In this document: one piece after another, positions 1 to 5,463 of the stretch
How positions within the stretch are numbered: position 1 is the first letter of the stretch
Layout: each line of letters begins with the position of its first letter
From: Pseudomonadota bacterium
GTDB lineage: Bacteria > Pseudomonadota > Gammaproteobacteria > Burkholderiales > Burkholderiaceae_C
Assembly (NCBI GenBank): GCA_023435325.1
Contig: JAEYRT010000237.1
Location: forward strand, 1-8,738
Length of the DNA stretch: 8,738 bases
Direction: 5' to 3'
The notes under the pieces: generated by a model
What the model was told of the DNA's origin: nothing
Seen by the model: the letters and a program-made list of their open reading frames with translations, nothing else
The model's database searches: none
Made by a program: the position numbers and the translations under genes

Positions 1-312
1 GAACTGGAATGGGACCGCCGCACTGCACTGGGCGTGGTTATGGCGGCCGCTGGCTATCCTGAAGCGCCCCGCAAGGGTGATGTCATCACAGGCTTGCCTG
101 CCGAAGCTGATGATGCCGTGGTGTTCCATGCCGGCACGCAACTCAATCAAGCGGGCCAGCCTGTGACATCGGGTGGCCGTGTGCTGTGCGTGACGGTGCT
201 GGCCGACAGCGTGCGCCAGGCACAGCAGCGTGTGTATGACGTGACCCGTGGCATCCATTTCGATGGCATGCAATACCGCCGCGATATTGGTTATCGCGCC
301 ATCAAGAGCTAA
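1..312 (+). CDS. purD: Phosphoribosylamine-glycine ligase (GAR synthetase), C-terminal part
   Basis: PurD joins glycine to 5-phosphoribosylamine using ATP, giving glycinamide ribonucleotide in de novo purine synthesis in the cytoplasm. The reading frame is open from base 1, so only the last 103 residues are present; the 5' end lies outside the window. The visible part matches the C-terminal domain of the family: the start ELEWDRRTALGVVMAA, then a YPEAPRKGDVITGLP segment, the GGRVLCVTVLAD strand, and the diagnostic ending IHFDGMQYRRDIGYRA. The stop codon at 310-312 overlaps the Shine-Dalgarno sequence of hemF, so the two genes are almost certainly cotranscribed and may be translationally coupled. 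A methionine at 34 is internal and is not the start. Identity is secure from the C-terminal signature; nothing looks broken in the visible part. Confidence 0.95.
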   Translation, partial: ELEWDRRTALGVVMAAAGYPEAPRKGDVITGLPAEADDAVVFHAGTQLNQAGQPVTSGGRVLCVTVLADSVRQAQQRVYDVTRGIHFDGMQYRRDIGYRAIKS

Positions 313-316
313 GGAG
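311..316 (+). promoter_or_regulatory. Shine-Dalgarno of hemF overlapping the purD stop codon
   Basis: AAGGAG lies 5 nt before a GTG codon at 322 and shares bases with the purD stop TAA (310-312). No other good start with a ribosome binding site exists nearby, so this site fixes the GTG start of hemF. The overlap suggests translational coupling of purD and hemF. Confidence 0.75.
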
Positions 317-321
317 TCTGC

Positions 322-1263
322 GTGCAAGAGCAAACCGCCAGCGTAGCGCAAGTGCGAGCCTATCTGATGGGCTTGCAAGCGCGCATTACCGAAGTTCTGG
401 AAGAGGTGGAGGCTGCAGCCGGTGAGGGGGCAGCCCGTTTCCTGGCCGATCCTTGGCAAAAGGGGGCTGATGAGCGTCTGCAAGGCAATGGCATCACCAA
501 GATCCTGGAAAACGGGCTGGTGTTCGAGCGCGCAGGCTGCGGTTTCTCGCATGTCAAAGGTGCGCAATTGCCGCCTTCGGCCACGCAACACCGTCCCGAG
601 CTGGCGGGTGCACCGTTCGAGGCCATGGGAGTGTCGCTGGTGTTTCACCCGCGCAATCCTTATGTGCCGACGGTACACATGAATGTGCGCATGATTTCGG
701 CAGGGCACGAAGGTCAGCCCAAGACCTGCTGGTTTGGGGGTGGCATGGATTTGACACCCGTGTATGGCTTTGAAGAAGATGCTGTGCACTTTCACCAGAC
801 CTGCAAGGATGCGCTCGAACCATTTGGCGCAGACCTGTATCCGCGCTTCAAAAAGTGGTGTGACGAATATTTTTACTTGAAGCATCGCAACGAGCAGCGT
901 GGCATTGGCGGCATCTTTTTTGATGATTTCAGCGAACTGGGGCAGGACCAGGGATTTGCGATGTTGCGGTCAGTGGGAGATGCATTCCTGAATGCCTACC
1001 TGCCGATCGTGCAGCGCCGCAAAGACATGGCTTACGAGCAGCAGCAGGTGGATTTTCAGCGTTACCGTCGTGGGCGCTATGTGGAGTTCAATCTGGTGTG
1101 GGACCGGGGCACGCACTTTGGCCTGCAGTCCGGTGGCCGCACCGAATCCATCCTGCTGTCCATGCCCTTGCATGCCGACTGGAGCTACCAGCGCCAGGAT
1201 GCACAAGGCACACCGGAAGCGCGCTTGCTGAGTGAATTCTTGGTGCGCCGTGACTGGCTTTGA
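322..1263 (+). CDS. hemF: Oxygen-dependent coproporphyrinogen III oxidase
   Basis: HemF oxidatively decarboxylates two propionate side chains of coproporphyrinogen III to vinyl groups, giving protoporphyrinogen IX with O2 as electron acceptor. It is a soluble enzyme of aerobic heme synthesis. The 313-residue product is slightly longer than E. coli HemF (about 299). The family signature is clear at residues 177-202: KKWCDEYFYLKHRNEQRG followed by IGGIFFDD. Other conserved blocks are the VHMNVRMI strand (118-125), CWFGGGMDLTPVYGF (136-150), the RGRYVEFNLVWDRGTHFGL block (250-268) and GGRTESILLSMP (271-282). The start is GTG, chosen because AAGGAG sits 5 nt upstream and overlaps the purD stop. 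It is followed by a hairpin terminator rather than by nadD, which is the usual next gene in relatives. Presence of HemF implies aerobic growth; it says nothing about an additional HemN. Confidence 0.97.
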   Translation: MQEQTASVAQVRAYLMGLQARITEVLEEVEAAAGEGAARFLADPWQKGADERLQGNGITKILENGLVFERAGCGFSHVKGAQLPPSATQHRPELAGAPFEAMGVSLVFHPRNPYVPTVHMNVRMISAGHEGQPKTCWFGGGMDLTPVYGFEEDAVHFHQTCKDALEPFGADLYPRFKKWCDEYFYLKHRNEQRGIGGIFFDDFSELGQDQGFAMLRSVGDAFLNAYLPIVQRRKDMAYEQQQVDFQRYRRGRYVEFNLVWDRGTHFGLQSGGRTESILLSMPLHADWSYQRQDAQGTPEARLLSEFLVRRDWL

Positions 1264-1294
1264 GCAGCCCTGAGCAATGCTTTGGCTGCAAAAC

Positions 1295-1300
1295 TATAAT
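1295..1300 (+). promoter_or_regulatory. Consensus -10-like TATAAT just before the hemF terminator
   Basis: A perfect TATAAT lies 31 nt after the hemF stop, but no good -35 is visible at 16-18 nt spacing (the best is TGAGCA) and there is no TG extension. A transcript starting near 1307 would run straight into the hairpin at 1311-1342 and be about 40 nt long. It is recorded as a weak candidate; it may be chance in an AT-rich spacer. Confidence 0.2.
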
Positions 1301-1310
1301 TTCCATAGCT

Positions 1311-1348
1311 GCCGACCCCCGGTTCCCATGCTGGGTGTCGGCTTTTCT
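1311..1348 (+). terminator. Intrinsic terminator after hemF
   Basis: The left arm GCCGACCCC (1311-1319) pairs with GGGTGTCGGC (1333-1342) with one bulged T, closing a loop of about 13 nt, and is followed by the T-rich run TTTTCTT. It lies 47 nt downstream of the hemF stop and would end the purD-hemF transcript. Its presence separates hemF from rsfS into different transcription units. Confidence 0.75.
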
Positions 1349-1402
1349 TCTGATACACCACTATAAAAGCCCTGTCACTGTTGGGCAGCATAACGAAGGG
1401 CA

Positions 1403-1432
1403 TTGAAGCCTCTCCTGCCGCCGCGCTATATT
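1403..1432 (+). promoter_or_regulatory. Candidate sigma-70 promoter for rsfS-rlmH
   Basis: TTGAAG (1403-1408) and TATATT (1427-1432) are separated by 18 nt. A start near 1439 would leave a leader of about 23 nt before the rsfS ATG. The site lies downstream of the hemF terminator, which makes an independent promoter expected here. Spacer length and hexamers are reasonable but not perfect. Confidence 0.5.
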
Positions 1433-1461
1433 GACCAGAACTTTTAACCACACACCGCCTG

Positions 1462-2130
1462 ATGAGCACTTCCATTCAATCGGATTCCGCCGCAAAGAAA
1501 GACGTCACCAAACTCCAGCGTGCCATCGTTGATGGTCTGGAAGATGTCAAGGCCCAAGACATTCAGGTCTTCAACACCGAACACTTGTCGCCCTTGTTTG
1601 AGCGCGTGATCATTGCTTCGGGCTCTTCCAGCCGCCAGACCAAGGCGTTGGCGTCGAGCGTGCGTGACGCCATCAAGAAGGCCGGCTTCCCTGTGCCCCG
1701 CCATGAAGGTGAAGACAATGGCGAGTGGATCATTGTGGACTGCGGCCAATGCGTGGTGCACATCATGCAGCCCACTATCCGTCAGTACTATCGCCTGGAA
1801 GAAATCTGGGGTGAAAAACCTGTGCGCCTGAAGCTGGGCGCTGCCAAGCCGGCCAAGATCTTCGCTTCTGAAGATGCTTCCGCTGAAGCCAAACCTGCCA
1901 AGAAGTCCGCCGCCAAGAAGAAAGACGTGGCTGCGGTGGATGGCAAGACGGTGGTGAAGAAGGCTGCAGCCAAGAAATCTGCTGCTGTGAAATCTGCAGC
2001 AGAAAAGCCCGCCGCGAAAAAAACTGCTGCCAAAAAAACGGCTGCGAAGAAGTCTTCTGCCGTGAAGACTGTGGTGGTCAAACCCACCGCACCACGCGGT
2101 GGCGCGAAAAAGGCGGCAGCGAAGAAGTAA
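1462..2130 (+). CDS. rsfS: Ribosome silencing factor RsfS (Iojap/DUF143) with basic Lys/Ala-rich tail
   Basis: RsfS binds ribosomal protein L14 on the 50S subunit and blocks joining with 30S, lowering translation in starvation or stationary phase. The RsfS domain covers roughly residues 14-125. It shows KLQRAIVDGLEDVKAQDI, the VIIASGSSSRQ strand-helix (49-59), the core EGEDNGEWIIVDCGQ (82-96), VVHIMQ (98-103), and the ending YYRLEEIWGEKPVRL. E. coli RsfS is about 105 residues; this protein has 222. The extra C-terminal part (about 127-222) is low-complexity, almost all Ala and Lys with repeated AAKK and AAKKT units, like a histone H1 tail. It is probably disordered and may bind rRNA or DNA; this is inferred from composition only. 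No clear Shine-Dalgarno precedes the ATG; the start is kept because the domain begins about 13 residues later. rlmH follows after 6 nt, the pairing found in many bacteria. Confidence 0.95.
   Translation: MSTSIQSDSAAKKDVTKLQRAIVDGLEDVKAQDIQVFNTEHLSPLFERVIIASGSSSRQTKALASSVRDAIKKAGFPVPRHEGEDNGEWIIVDCGQCVVHIMQPTIRQYYRLEEIWGEKPVRLKLGAAKPAKIFASEDASAEAKPAKKSAAKKKDVAAVDGKTVVKKAAAKKSAAVKSAAEKPAAKKTAAKKTAAKKSSAVKTVVVKPTAPRGGAKKAAAKK
1840..2127 (+). repeat. Degenerate codon repeats encoding the AAKK tail of RsfS
   Basis: This 3' third of rsfS is built from imperfect tandem units encoding A-A-K-K, K-K-S-A-A and A-K-K-T. The clearest copies encode AAKKTAAKKTAAKKSSA at residues 184-200. Codons alternate between AAA/AAG and GCC/GCG/GCT, so the DNA copies are diverged; this argues for selection on composition rather than a fresh slippage expansion. 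Length variation between strains is likely. Confidence 0.7.
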
Positions 2131-2136
2131 TCCGGC

Positions 2137-2604
2137 ATGAAGCTATTGATCGTGGCCGTAGGTCAGCATGTGCCTGATTGGGCACAAACGGCCTACGACG
2201 ATTACGCCAAGCGTTTTCCACCCGAGCTGAAGGTGGAACTCAAGACTGTGAAGACGGAGCCGCGAGGCTCCAAAACCGTGGAAACGCTGTATGCCGCCGA
2301 GCGCAAACGCATCGAGGCCGCCATTCCGCGCGGCACGCGCATCGTGGTGCTGGATGAACGTGGCACCAATCTGACGACCAAAGCGCTGGCCGCACGCCTG
2401 CAGCATTGGCAGCTGGAAGGTGACGATGTGGCACTGATCATTGGTGGCCCTGATGGACTGGATCCCGCGTTCAAGCAGGCAGCGCACGAAAAGATTCGCC
2501 TGTCCGATATGACGCTGCCCCATGCCATGGTGCGCGTGTTGCTGATCGAGCAGCTGTACCGTGCCTGGTCGGTCAATGCCGGGCATCCCTACCACCGCGA
2601 GTAA
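2137..2604 (+). CDS. rlmH: 23S rRNA pseudouridine-1915 N3-methyltransferase
   Basis: RlmH is a SPOUT-family methyltransferase that uses S-adenosylmethionine to methylate pseudouridine 1915 in helix 69 of 23S rRNA, acting on assembled 70S ribosomes. The product has 155 residues, exactly the usual family length. Recognisable parts are the N-terminal MKLLIVAVG strand, PDWAQTAYDDYAKRFP (13-28), the cofactor-binding loop IIGGPDGL (101-108), and the knotted C-terminal block with TLPHAMVRVLLIEQLYRAW (126-144) ending in the invariant HPYHRE. It starts 6 nt after the rsfS stop, so it is cotranscribed and probably coupled. A strong terminator follows 37 nt after its stop, closing a two-gene rsfS-rlmH unit concerned with the ribosome. 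Nothing is unusual in the sequence. Confidence 0.98.
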   Translation: MKLLIVAVGQHVPDWAQTAYDDYAKRFPPELKVELKTVKTEPRGSKTVETLYAAERKRIEAAIPRGTRIVVLDERGTNLTTKALAARLQHWQLEGDDVALIIGGPDGLDPAFKQAAHEKIRLSDMTLPHAMVRVLLIEQLYRAWSVNAGHPYHRE

Positions 2605-2640
2605 GCGCAACGCATGACCATCGCTTGATGGAACACCCAC

Positions 2641-2673
2641 AAGCCCTGCTGGCAACAGCGGGGCTTTGCTTTT
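2641..2673 (+). terminator. Intrinsic terminator after rlmH
   Basis: AGCCCTGCTG (2642-2651) pairs over 10 bp (one G-U pair) with CAGCGGGGCT (2656-2665) around a GCAA tetraloop, followed by the T-rich run TTGCTTTT. The long stem, stable loop and U-tract make this the most convincing terminator in the window. It ends the rsfS-rlmH transcript. Confidence 0.88.
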
Positions 2674-2692
2674 GGGGCAGCACTGCTGCTGA

Positions 2693-2721
2693 TTGCCTGC
2701 GACAAGGGTGCGTGGTACTAT
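2693..2721 (+). promoter_or_regulatory. Candidate sigma-70 promoter for maf
   Basis: TTGCCT (2693-2698) and TACTAT (2716-2721) are spaced 17 nt apart, just downstream of the rlmH terminator and about 60 nt upstream of the maf ATG. A T-rich stretch follows the -10. Position and spacing fit; the hexamers are only partial matches. Confidence 0.45.
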
Positions 2722-2781
2722 TTTTTTGGTAGCTTCTTACGCTTGTCCCACTTGCGTGAATCCCATTTTTTATTGAATCCC

Positions 2782-3396
2782 ATGTCTGAGTTTGTTTACC
2801 TTGCTTCCCAAAGTCCTCGCCGCAGTCAGCTGCTGCAGCAAATGGGCGTGCGCCATGAATTGTTGCTGCCCAATGTGGCCGGTGATGTGGCTGAAGATGC
2901 CGAAGCAATGGAAGTGGTGGTGGCGGGCGAAGTGCCGCGAGACTATGTGCAACGTGTGACTGGGCTGAAGCTGGACGCCGCTGTGGCACGCTGGGCACGT
3001 CGCGGGCTGCCTGCAGCGCCGGTGCTGACGTCTGATACGACGGTCGCGCTAGGGACCAGCATCTTGGGCAAGCCAGCCGATGCACAAGAGGCGTGTGCCA
3101 TGCTGCGCCAGCTCTCAGGCCAAACGCACGAGGTGTTGACGGCGGTGGCTATCCAGGCGGGAGAGCATCGCCTGCAGGCCTTGTCAGTGTCCAAAGTGCG
3201 TTTCATGGACATGACTGATGCACAGATTACCGCTTATGTGGCCTCGGGCGAACCCTTTGGCAAGGCAGGCGCATATGGCGTACAGGGCCTGGCTGCGACC
3301 ATGATTGCGCACATCGAAGGCAGTTATTCGGGCATCATGGGGTTACCTGTGTTTGAAACCGCGCAATTGTTGCGCCAGATTGGCTGGAAGCTTTGA
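2782..3396 (+). CDS. maf: Maf-family nucleoside triphosphate pyrophosphatase
   Basis: Maf proteins hydrolyse non-canonical or pyrimidine nucleoside triphosphates to monophosphate and pyrophosphate; characterised subfamilies prefer dTTP/UTP (YhdE type) or m7GTP (YceF type). The 204-residue product has the family motifs in order: LASQSPRRSQLL (7-18, the SxSPRR nucleotide site), SDTTVALG (84-91, catalytic Asp region), GKP (96-98), GQTHEVLTAV (113-122), EPFGKAGAYGVQG (157-169) and GSYSGIMGLPV (180-190). The EPxGKAGAYGIQG and GSYSxxxGLP motifs resemble YhdE, which would suggest dTTP/UTP, but the subfamily is an inference. The ATG at 2782 is chosen over an in-frame TTG at 2743 because family members begin a few residues before the LASxSPRR motif; no clear Shine-Dalgarno decides it. 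rng follows 112 nt downstream, a common pairing. Confidence 0.95.
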   Translation: MSEFVYLASQSPRRSQLLQQMGVRHELLLPNVAGDVAEDAEAMEVVVAGEVPRDYVQRVTGLKLDAAVARWARRGLPAAPVLTSDTTVALGTSILGKPADAQEACAMLRQLSGQTHEVLTAVAIQAGEHRLQALSVSKVRFMDMTDAQITAYVASGEPFGKAGAYGVQGLAATMIAHIEGSYSGIMGLPVFETAQLLRQIGWKL

Positions 3397-3508
3397 GCAA
3401 CTGCTTCGACACGGAAGCCGCACCGTTGCACAGTCGTACCACAGACGAGAGCAGCGTGCTTTACCAACCTTGTTTGAACGCGCTGGATACATACAGAACA
3501 CAGAACAC

Positions 3509-4996
3509 ATGCAGCAAGATATTTTGATCAACTGGTCGCCCCAAGAAACCCGCGTGGCCGTGGTGGAGCAGGGGGCCGTTCAAGAGCTGCACATAGAACG
3601 CGCGCTGGAGCGTGGCTTGGTCGGCAATATTTATTTGGGCAAGGTTTCGCGCGTGTTGCCCGGCATGCAGTCGGCCTTTATCGACATTGGGCTGGAACGC
3701 GCGGCGTTCCTGCACGTGGCCGATGTATGGCAGCGCCATGAAAGCGGCGATGCACCCATGGTTGCGCGTAAGAACGAGCCGCTCAAGCCGATCGAGCACC
3801 AGGTGTTTGAAGGTCAGTCCATCGTCGTGCAGGTCATCAAGGATCCGATTGGCACCAAGGGCGCACGCCTGTCCACACAGATCAGCATTGCAGGGCGTTT
3901 GCTGGTACATCTGCCGCAGGATGAGCACATCGGCGTGTCGCAAAAGATTACGGCCGAAGAGCGCGATGCACTGCGCAGCCGTTTGCAAAAGCTGGTGGGT
4001 TTGCGTGAAAACGGGGGCGGCGGCGGATTCATCTTGCGCACCAACGGTGAAGATGCCACGGACGAAGAGCTGGCCGAGGACATTGCCTATCTGCGCAAAA
4101 CCTGGGCACGGGTGAAGACTGCGGCAGTCAAGCTGCCGCCGATGTCGGTGCTGCACCAGGACTTGAACCTGCTGCAGCGCGTGCTGCGCGACTTGGTTGG
4201 TGAGGGCACGAACAGCATCCGCATTGACTCCAAAGAGCAATTTGACAAGCTCATGGCCTTTGGCAAGGAGTTCATGCCCAGCGCGGCGCCCAAGCTGCAG
4301 CTGTACAAGGGTGAACGGCCCATTTTTGATCTGTATTCCATTGATGAAGAAATTGCCAAGGCGCTGGGCCGGCGCGTGGATCTGAAATCGGGCGGCTATC
4401 TCATCATTGACCAGACCGAGGCACTGACCACCATCGACGTGAACACTGGCGGTTATGTGGGTGCACGCAATTTTGACGACACCATCTTCAAAACCAATCT
4501 GGAAGCCGCTCAGGCGATAGCCCGCCAGCTGCGCCTGCGAAATTTGGGCGGCATCATCATTGCCGACTTTATCGACATGGCACATGAAGAGCACCGCGAA
4601 CAGGTACTGCAGGAGTTGCGCAAGCAACTGGCCCGTGACCGCGTGAAAACCATGTCGGGCAGCTTCTCACAGCTGGGTTTGCTGGAGATGACGCGCAAGC
4701 GCACGCGCGAATCATTGGCGCACATGCTGTGCGAGGCATGCCCTGTGTGCCAGGGCAAAGGCAGCGTCAAAACCGTGCGCAGCGTGGCTTACGAAATTCT
4801 GCGTGAAATCCTGAGAGAAGCGCGCCAGTTCAACCCAAAGGAATTCCGTGTGGTGGCCAGCCCGGATGTGATCGACTTGCTGCTGGATGAAGAAAGCCAG
4901 CATTTGGCAGGCTTGAGCGACTTTATTGGCAAGCCGATCTCGCTGCAGGCCGAAGGAAGTTTGGCCCAGGAACAATACGACATTGTGCTGCTGTGA
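3509..4996 (+). CDS. rng: Ribonuclease G
   Basis: RNase G is a 5'-end-dependent endoribonuclease that matures the 5' end of 16S rRNA and starts decay of some mRNAs. The product has 495 residues, close to E. coli RNase G (489), and lacks the long disordered C-terminal half of RNase E, so it is RNase G. An S1 RNA-binding domain covers about residues 36-125 (VGNIYLGKVSRVLPGMQSAF, AAFLHVADV). The DNase I-like catalytic part has ALTTIDVNTGG (305-315) with D310 and IIIADFIDM (349-357) with D353, matching the metal-binding Asp pair of RNase E (D303, D346). C411 and C414 in CPVCQGKG match the zinc-link cysteines used for dimerisation. The conserved block GLLEMTRKR is at 390-398. The frame is open upstream into maf, but the ATG at 3509 gives the normal N-terminus (QDILINWSPQETRVAVVE). 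No strong Shine-Dalgarno or promoter is evident in the 112-nt gap, so it may be read from maf. Confidence 0.97.
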   Translation: MQQDILINWSPQETRVAVVEQGAVQELHIERALERGLVGNIYLGKVSRVLPGMQSAFIDIGLERAAFLHVADVWQRHESGDAPMVARKNEPLKPIEHQVFEGQSIVVQVIKDPIGTKGARLSTQISIAGRLLVHLPQDEHIGVSQKITAEERDALRSRLQKLVGLRENGGGGGFILRTNGEDATDEELAEDIAYLRKTWARVKTAAVKLPPMSVLHQDLNLLQRVLRDLVGEGTNSIRIDSKEQFDKLMAFGKEFMPSAAPKLQLYKGERPIFDLYSIDEEIAKALGRRVDLKSGGYLIIDQTEALTTIDVNTGGYVGARNFDDTIFKTNLEAAQAIARQLRLRNLGGIIIADFIDMAHEEHREQVLQELRKQLARDRVKTMSGSFSQLGLLEMTRKRTRESLAHMLCEACPVCQGKGSVKTVRSVAYEILREILREARQFNPKEFRVVASPDVIDLLLDEESQHLAGLSDFIGKPISLQAEGSLAQEQYDIVLL

Positions 4997-5181
4997 ACTG
5001 TCCTGATTGCCTCAGAGAGCAAGGCAGATACCCATAACGCCATCGCGTGTGGTGGAAATGTTACGATCAGCGGTGGCTTCGACACTGGTTTGAAGAAAAC
5101 GTGAAGCTGCTGACCCAGCGCTGTGGGGTCGTGTGCCTCACCATGGATCGTCTCAAGTAACAGCCTGGAAATACGCAAAAG
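4997..5181. other. Spacer between rng and the small membrane-protein gene
   Basis: This 185-nt stretch has no convincing gene. A 37-codon frame starting with GTG at 5047 and ending at 5160 encodes an unusually Trp-rich peptide, without a visible ribosome binding site. An extended -10-like TGTTACGAT (5059-5067) could serve the small gene downstream, but no matching -35 is seen. A weak 6-bp hairpin at 5007-5027 lacks a U-tract, so rng has no clear terminator here. Confidence 0.4.
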
Positions 5182-5328
5182 ATGGAATGGGTCCCGATAG
5201 TCTTCATTACGTTCAAGGTGCTCGTGTTTAGCACCTGCATGTTCTTTGCCATCAAGTGGCACTACGACCAAGGAAAGAAGAAGAAAAACGAATCCAGCGG
5301 GTCGTCAGCGCCTGCCAAACGCCCGTGA
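5182..5328 (+). CDS. Small single-span membrane protein, 48 residues
   Basis: This short frame starts with ATG and ends with TGA at 5326-5328; an in-frame stop at 5158-5160 excludes a longer version. The product begins MEWVPIVFITFKVLVFSTC and continues MFFAIKWHYDQGKKKKN, ending in a Ser/Ala/Lys/Pro-rich tail. Residues about 4-24 form one hydrophobic segment. A strongly basic KKKK run at 32-35 follows it, so the positive-inside rule predicts the N-terminus out and the C-terminus in the cytoplasm. I have the impression that similar short proteins with an FITFK and FFAIKWHYDQ core occur in Comamonadaceae, but I cannot confirm it here. Function is unknown. A weak GGAA lies about 11 nt upstream of the ATG. 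It is separated from rng by 185 nt and followed by a hairpin terminator at 5426-5463. Such a short frame could easily be skipped by automatic annotation. Confidence 0.65.
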   Translation: MEWVPIVFITFKVLVFSTCMFFAIKWHYDQGKKKKNESSGSSAPAKRP

Positions 5329-5354
5329 TGCCTCTGTCTGGGTGTTTCTGGCGA

Positions 5355-5414
5355 TTTGAGTGCTTGAAAAAAGAGAGCGGCTGTCGCTTTATCTACAAGG
5401 ATTTCAGCATCAAA
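5355..5414 (+). repeat. Imperfect palindromic element, possible dispersed intergenic repeat
   Basis: TTTGAGTGCTTGAAA (5355-5369) pairs with TTTCAGCATCAAA (5402-5414) over 13 bp with two single-base bulges. Inside lies a smaller hairpin AGCG-GCTGT-CGCT (5375-5387). The inner text, with CTGTCGCTTTATCTACAAG, resembles short palindromic intergenic repeats that I associate with Comamonadaceae genomes; that resemblance is from memory. There is no U-tract after the outer stem, so it is not a typical terminator, though RNA from the small gene would fold here. Confidence 0.45.
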
Positions 5415-5425
5415 CATATCTGAAA

Positions 5426-5463
5426 ACAAGGAAGGGAGCGCGTAAGCAGCTCCCTTTTTTATT
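5426..5463 (+). terminator. Hairpin with U-tract between converging genes; copy 1 of the 38-bp repeat
   Basis: AAGGGAGC (5432-5439) pairs with GCTCCCTT (5449-5456) around a 9-nt loop, and the T-run continues to 5460. On the + strand it is a good terminator for the small membrane-protein gene. On the - strand the tail reads TTCCTTGTTTT, a poorer U-tract, but it could still end garK transcripts. The garK stop codon (5459-5461) sits inside the T-run. The whole 38 bp recurs at 6677-6714 with three differences. Confidence 0.75.
5426..5463 (+). repeat. 38-bp direct repeat, copy 1 (3' side of garK)
   Basis: This stretch matches 6677-6714 in 35 of 38 positions, in the same orientation and 1251 bp apart. 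Differences fall at the sixth base, in the hairpin loop (T versus C) and in the T-run. Both copies keep the same stem GGGAGC/GCTCCC and the same loop design, so the pair is unlikely to be chance. Confidence 0.8.

Noticed and set aside
1264..1461. Possible nadD remnant or small gene in the hemF-rsfS spacer
   Set aside because: No frame shows NadD motifs, and the space is accounted for by a terminator and a promoter.
2743..2781. Maf start at TTG, adding 13 residues
   Set aside because: The family begins just before the LASxSPRR motif, which fits the ATG at 2782; the added residues resemble nothing in the family.
3305..3508. N-terminal extension of RNase G by 68 residues starting inside maf
   Set aside because: The extension overlaps the 3' end of maf, has no similarity to RNase E/G, and the ATG at 3509 gives the normal family N-terminus.
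3461..4627. Long - strand open frame of 388 codons opposite rng
   Set aside because: The rng product is complete and unmistakable; the antisense product has no recognisable domain.
5007..5027. Possible rng terminator hairpin (TTGCCT with AGGCAG)
   Set aside because: Only 6 bp including a G-U pair, and no T-run follows.
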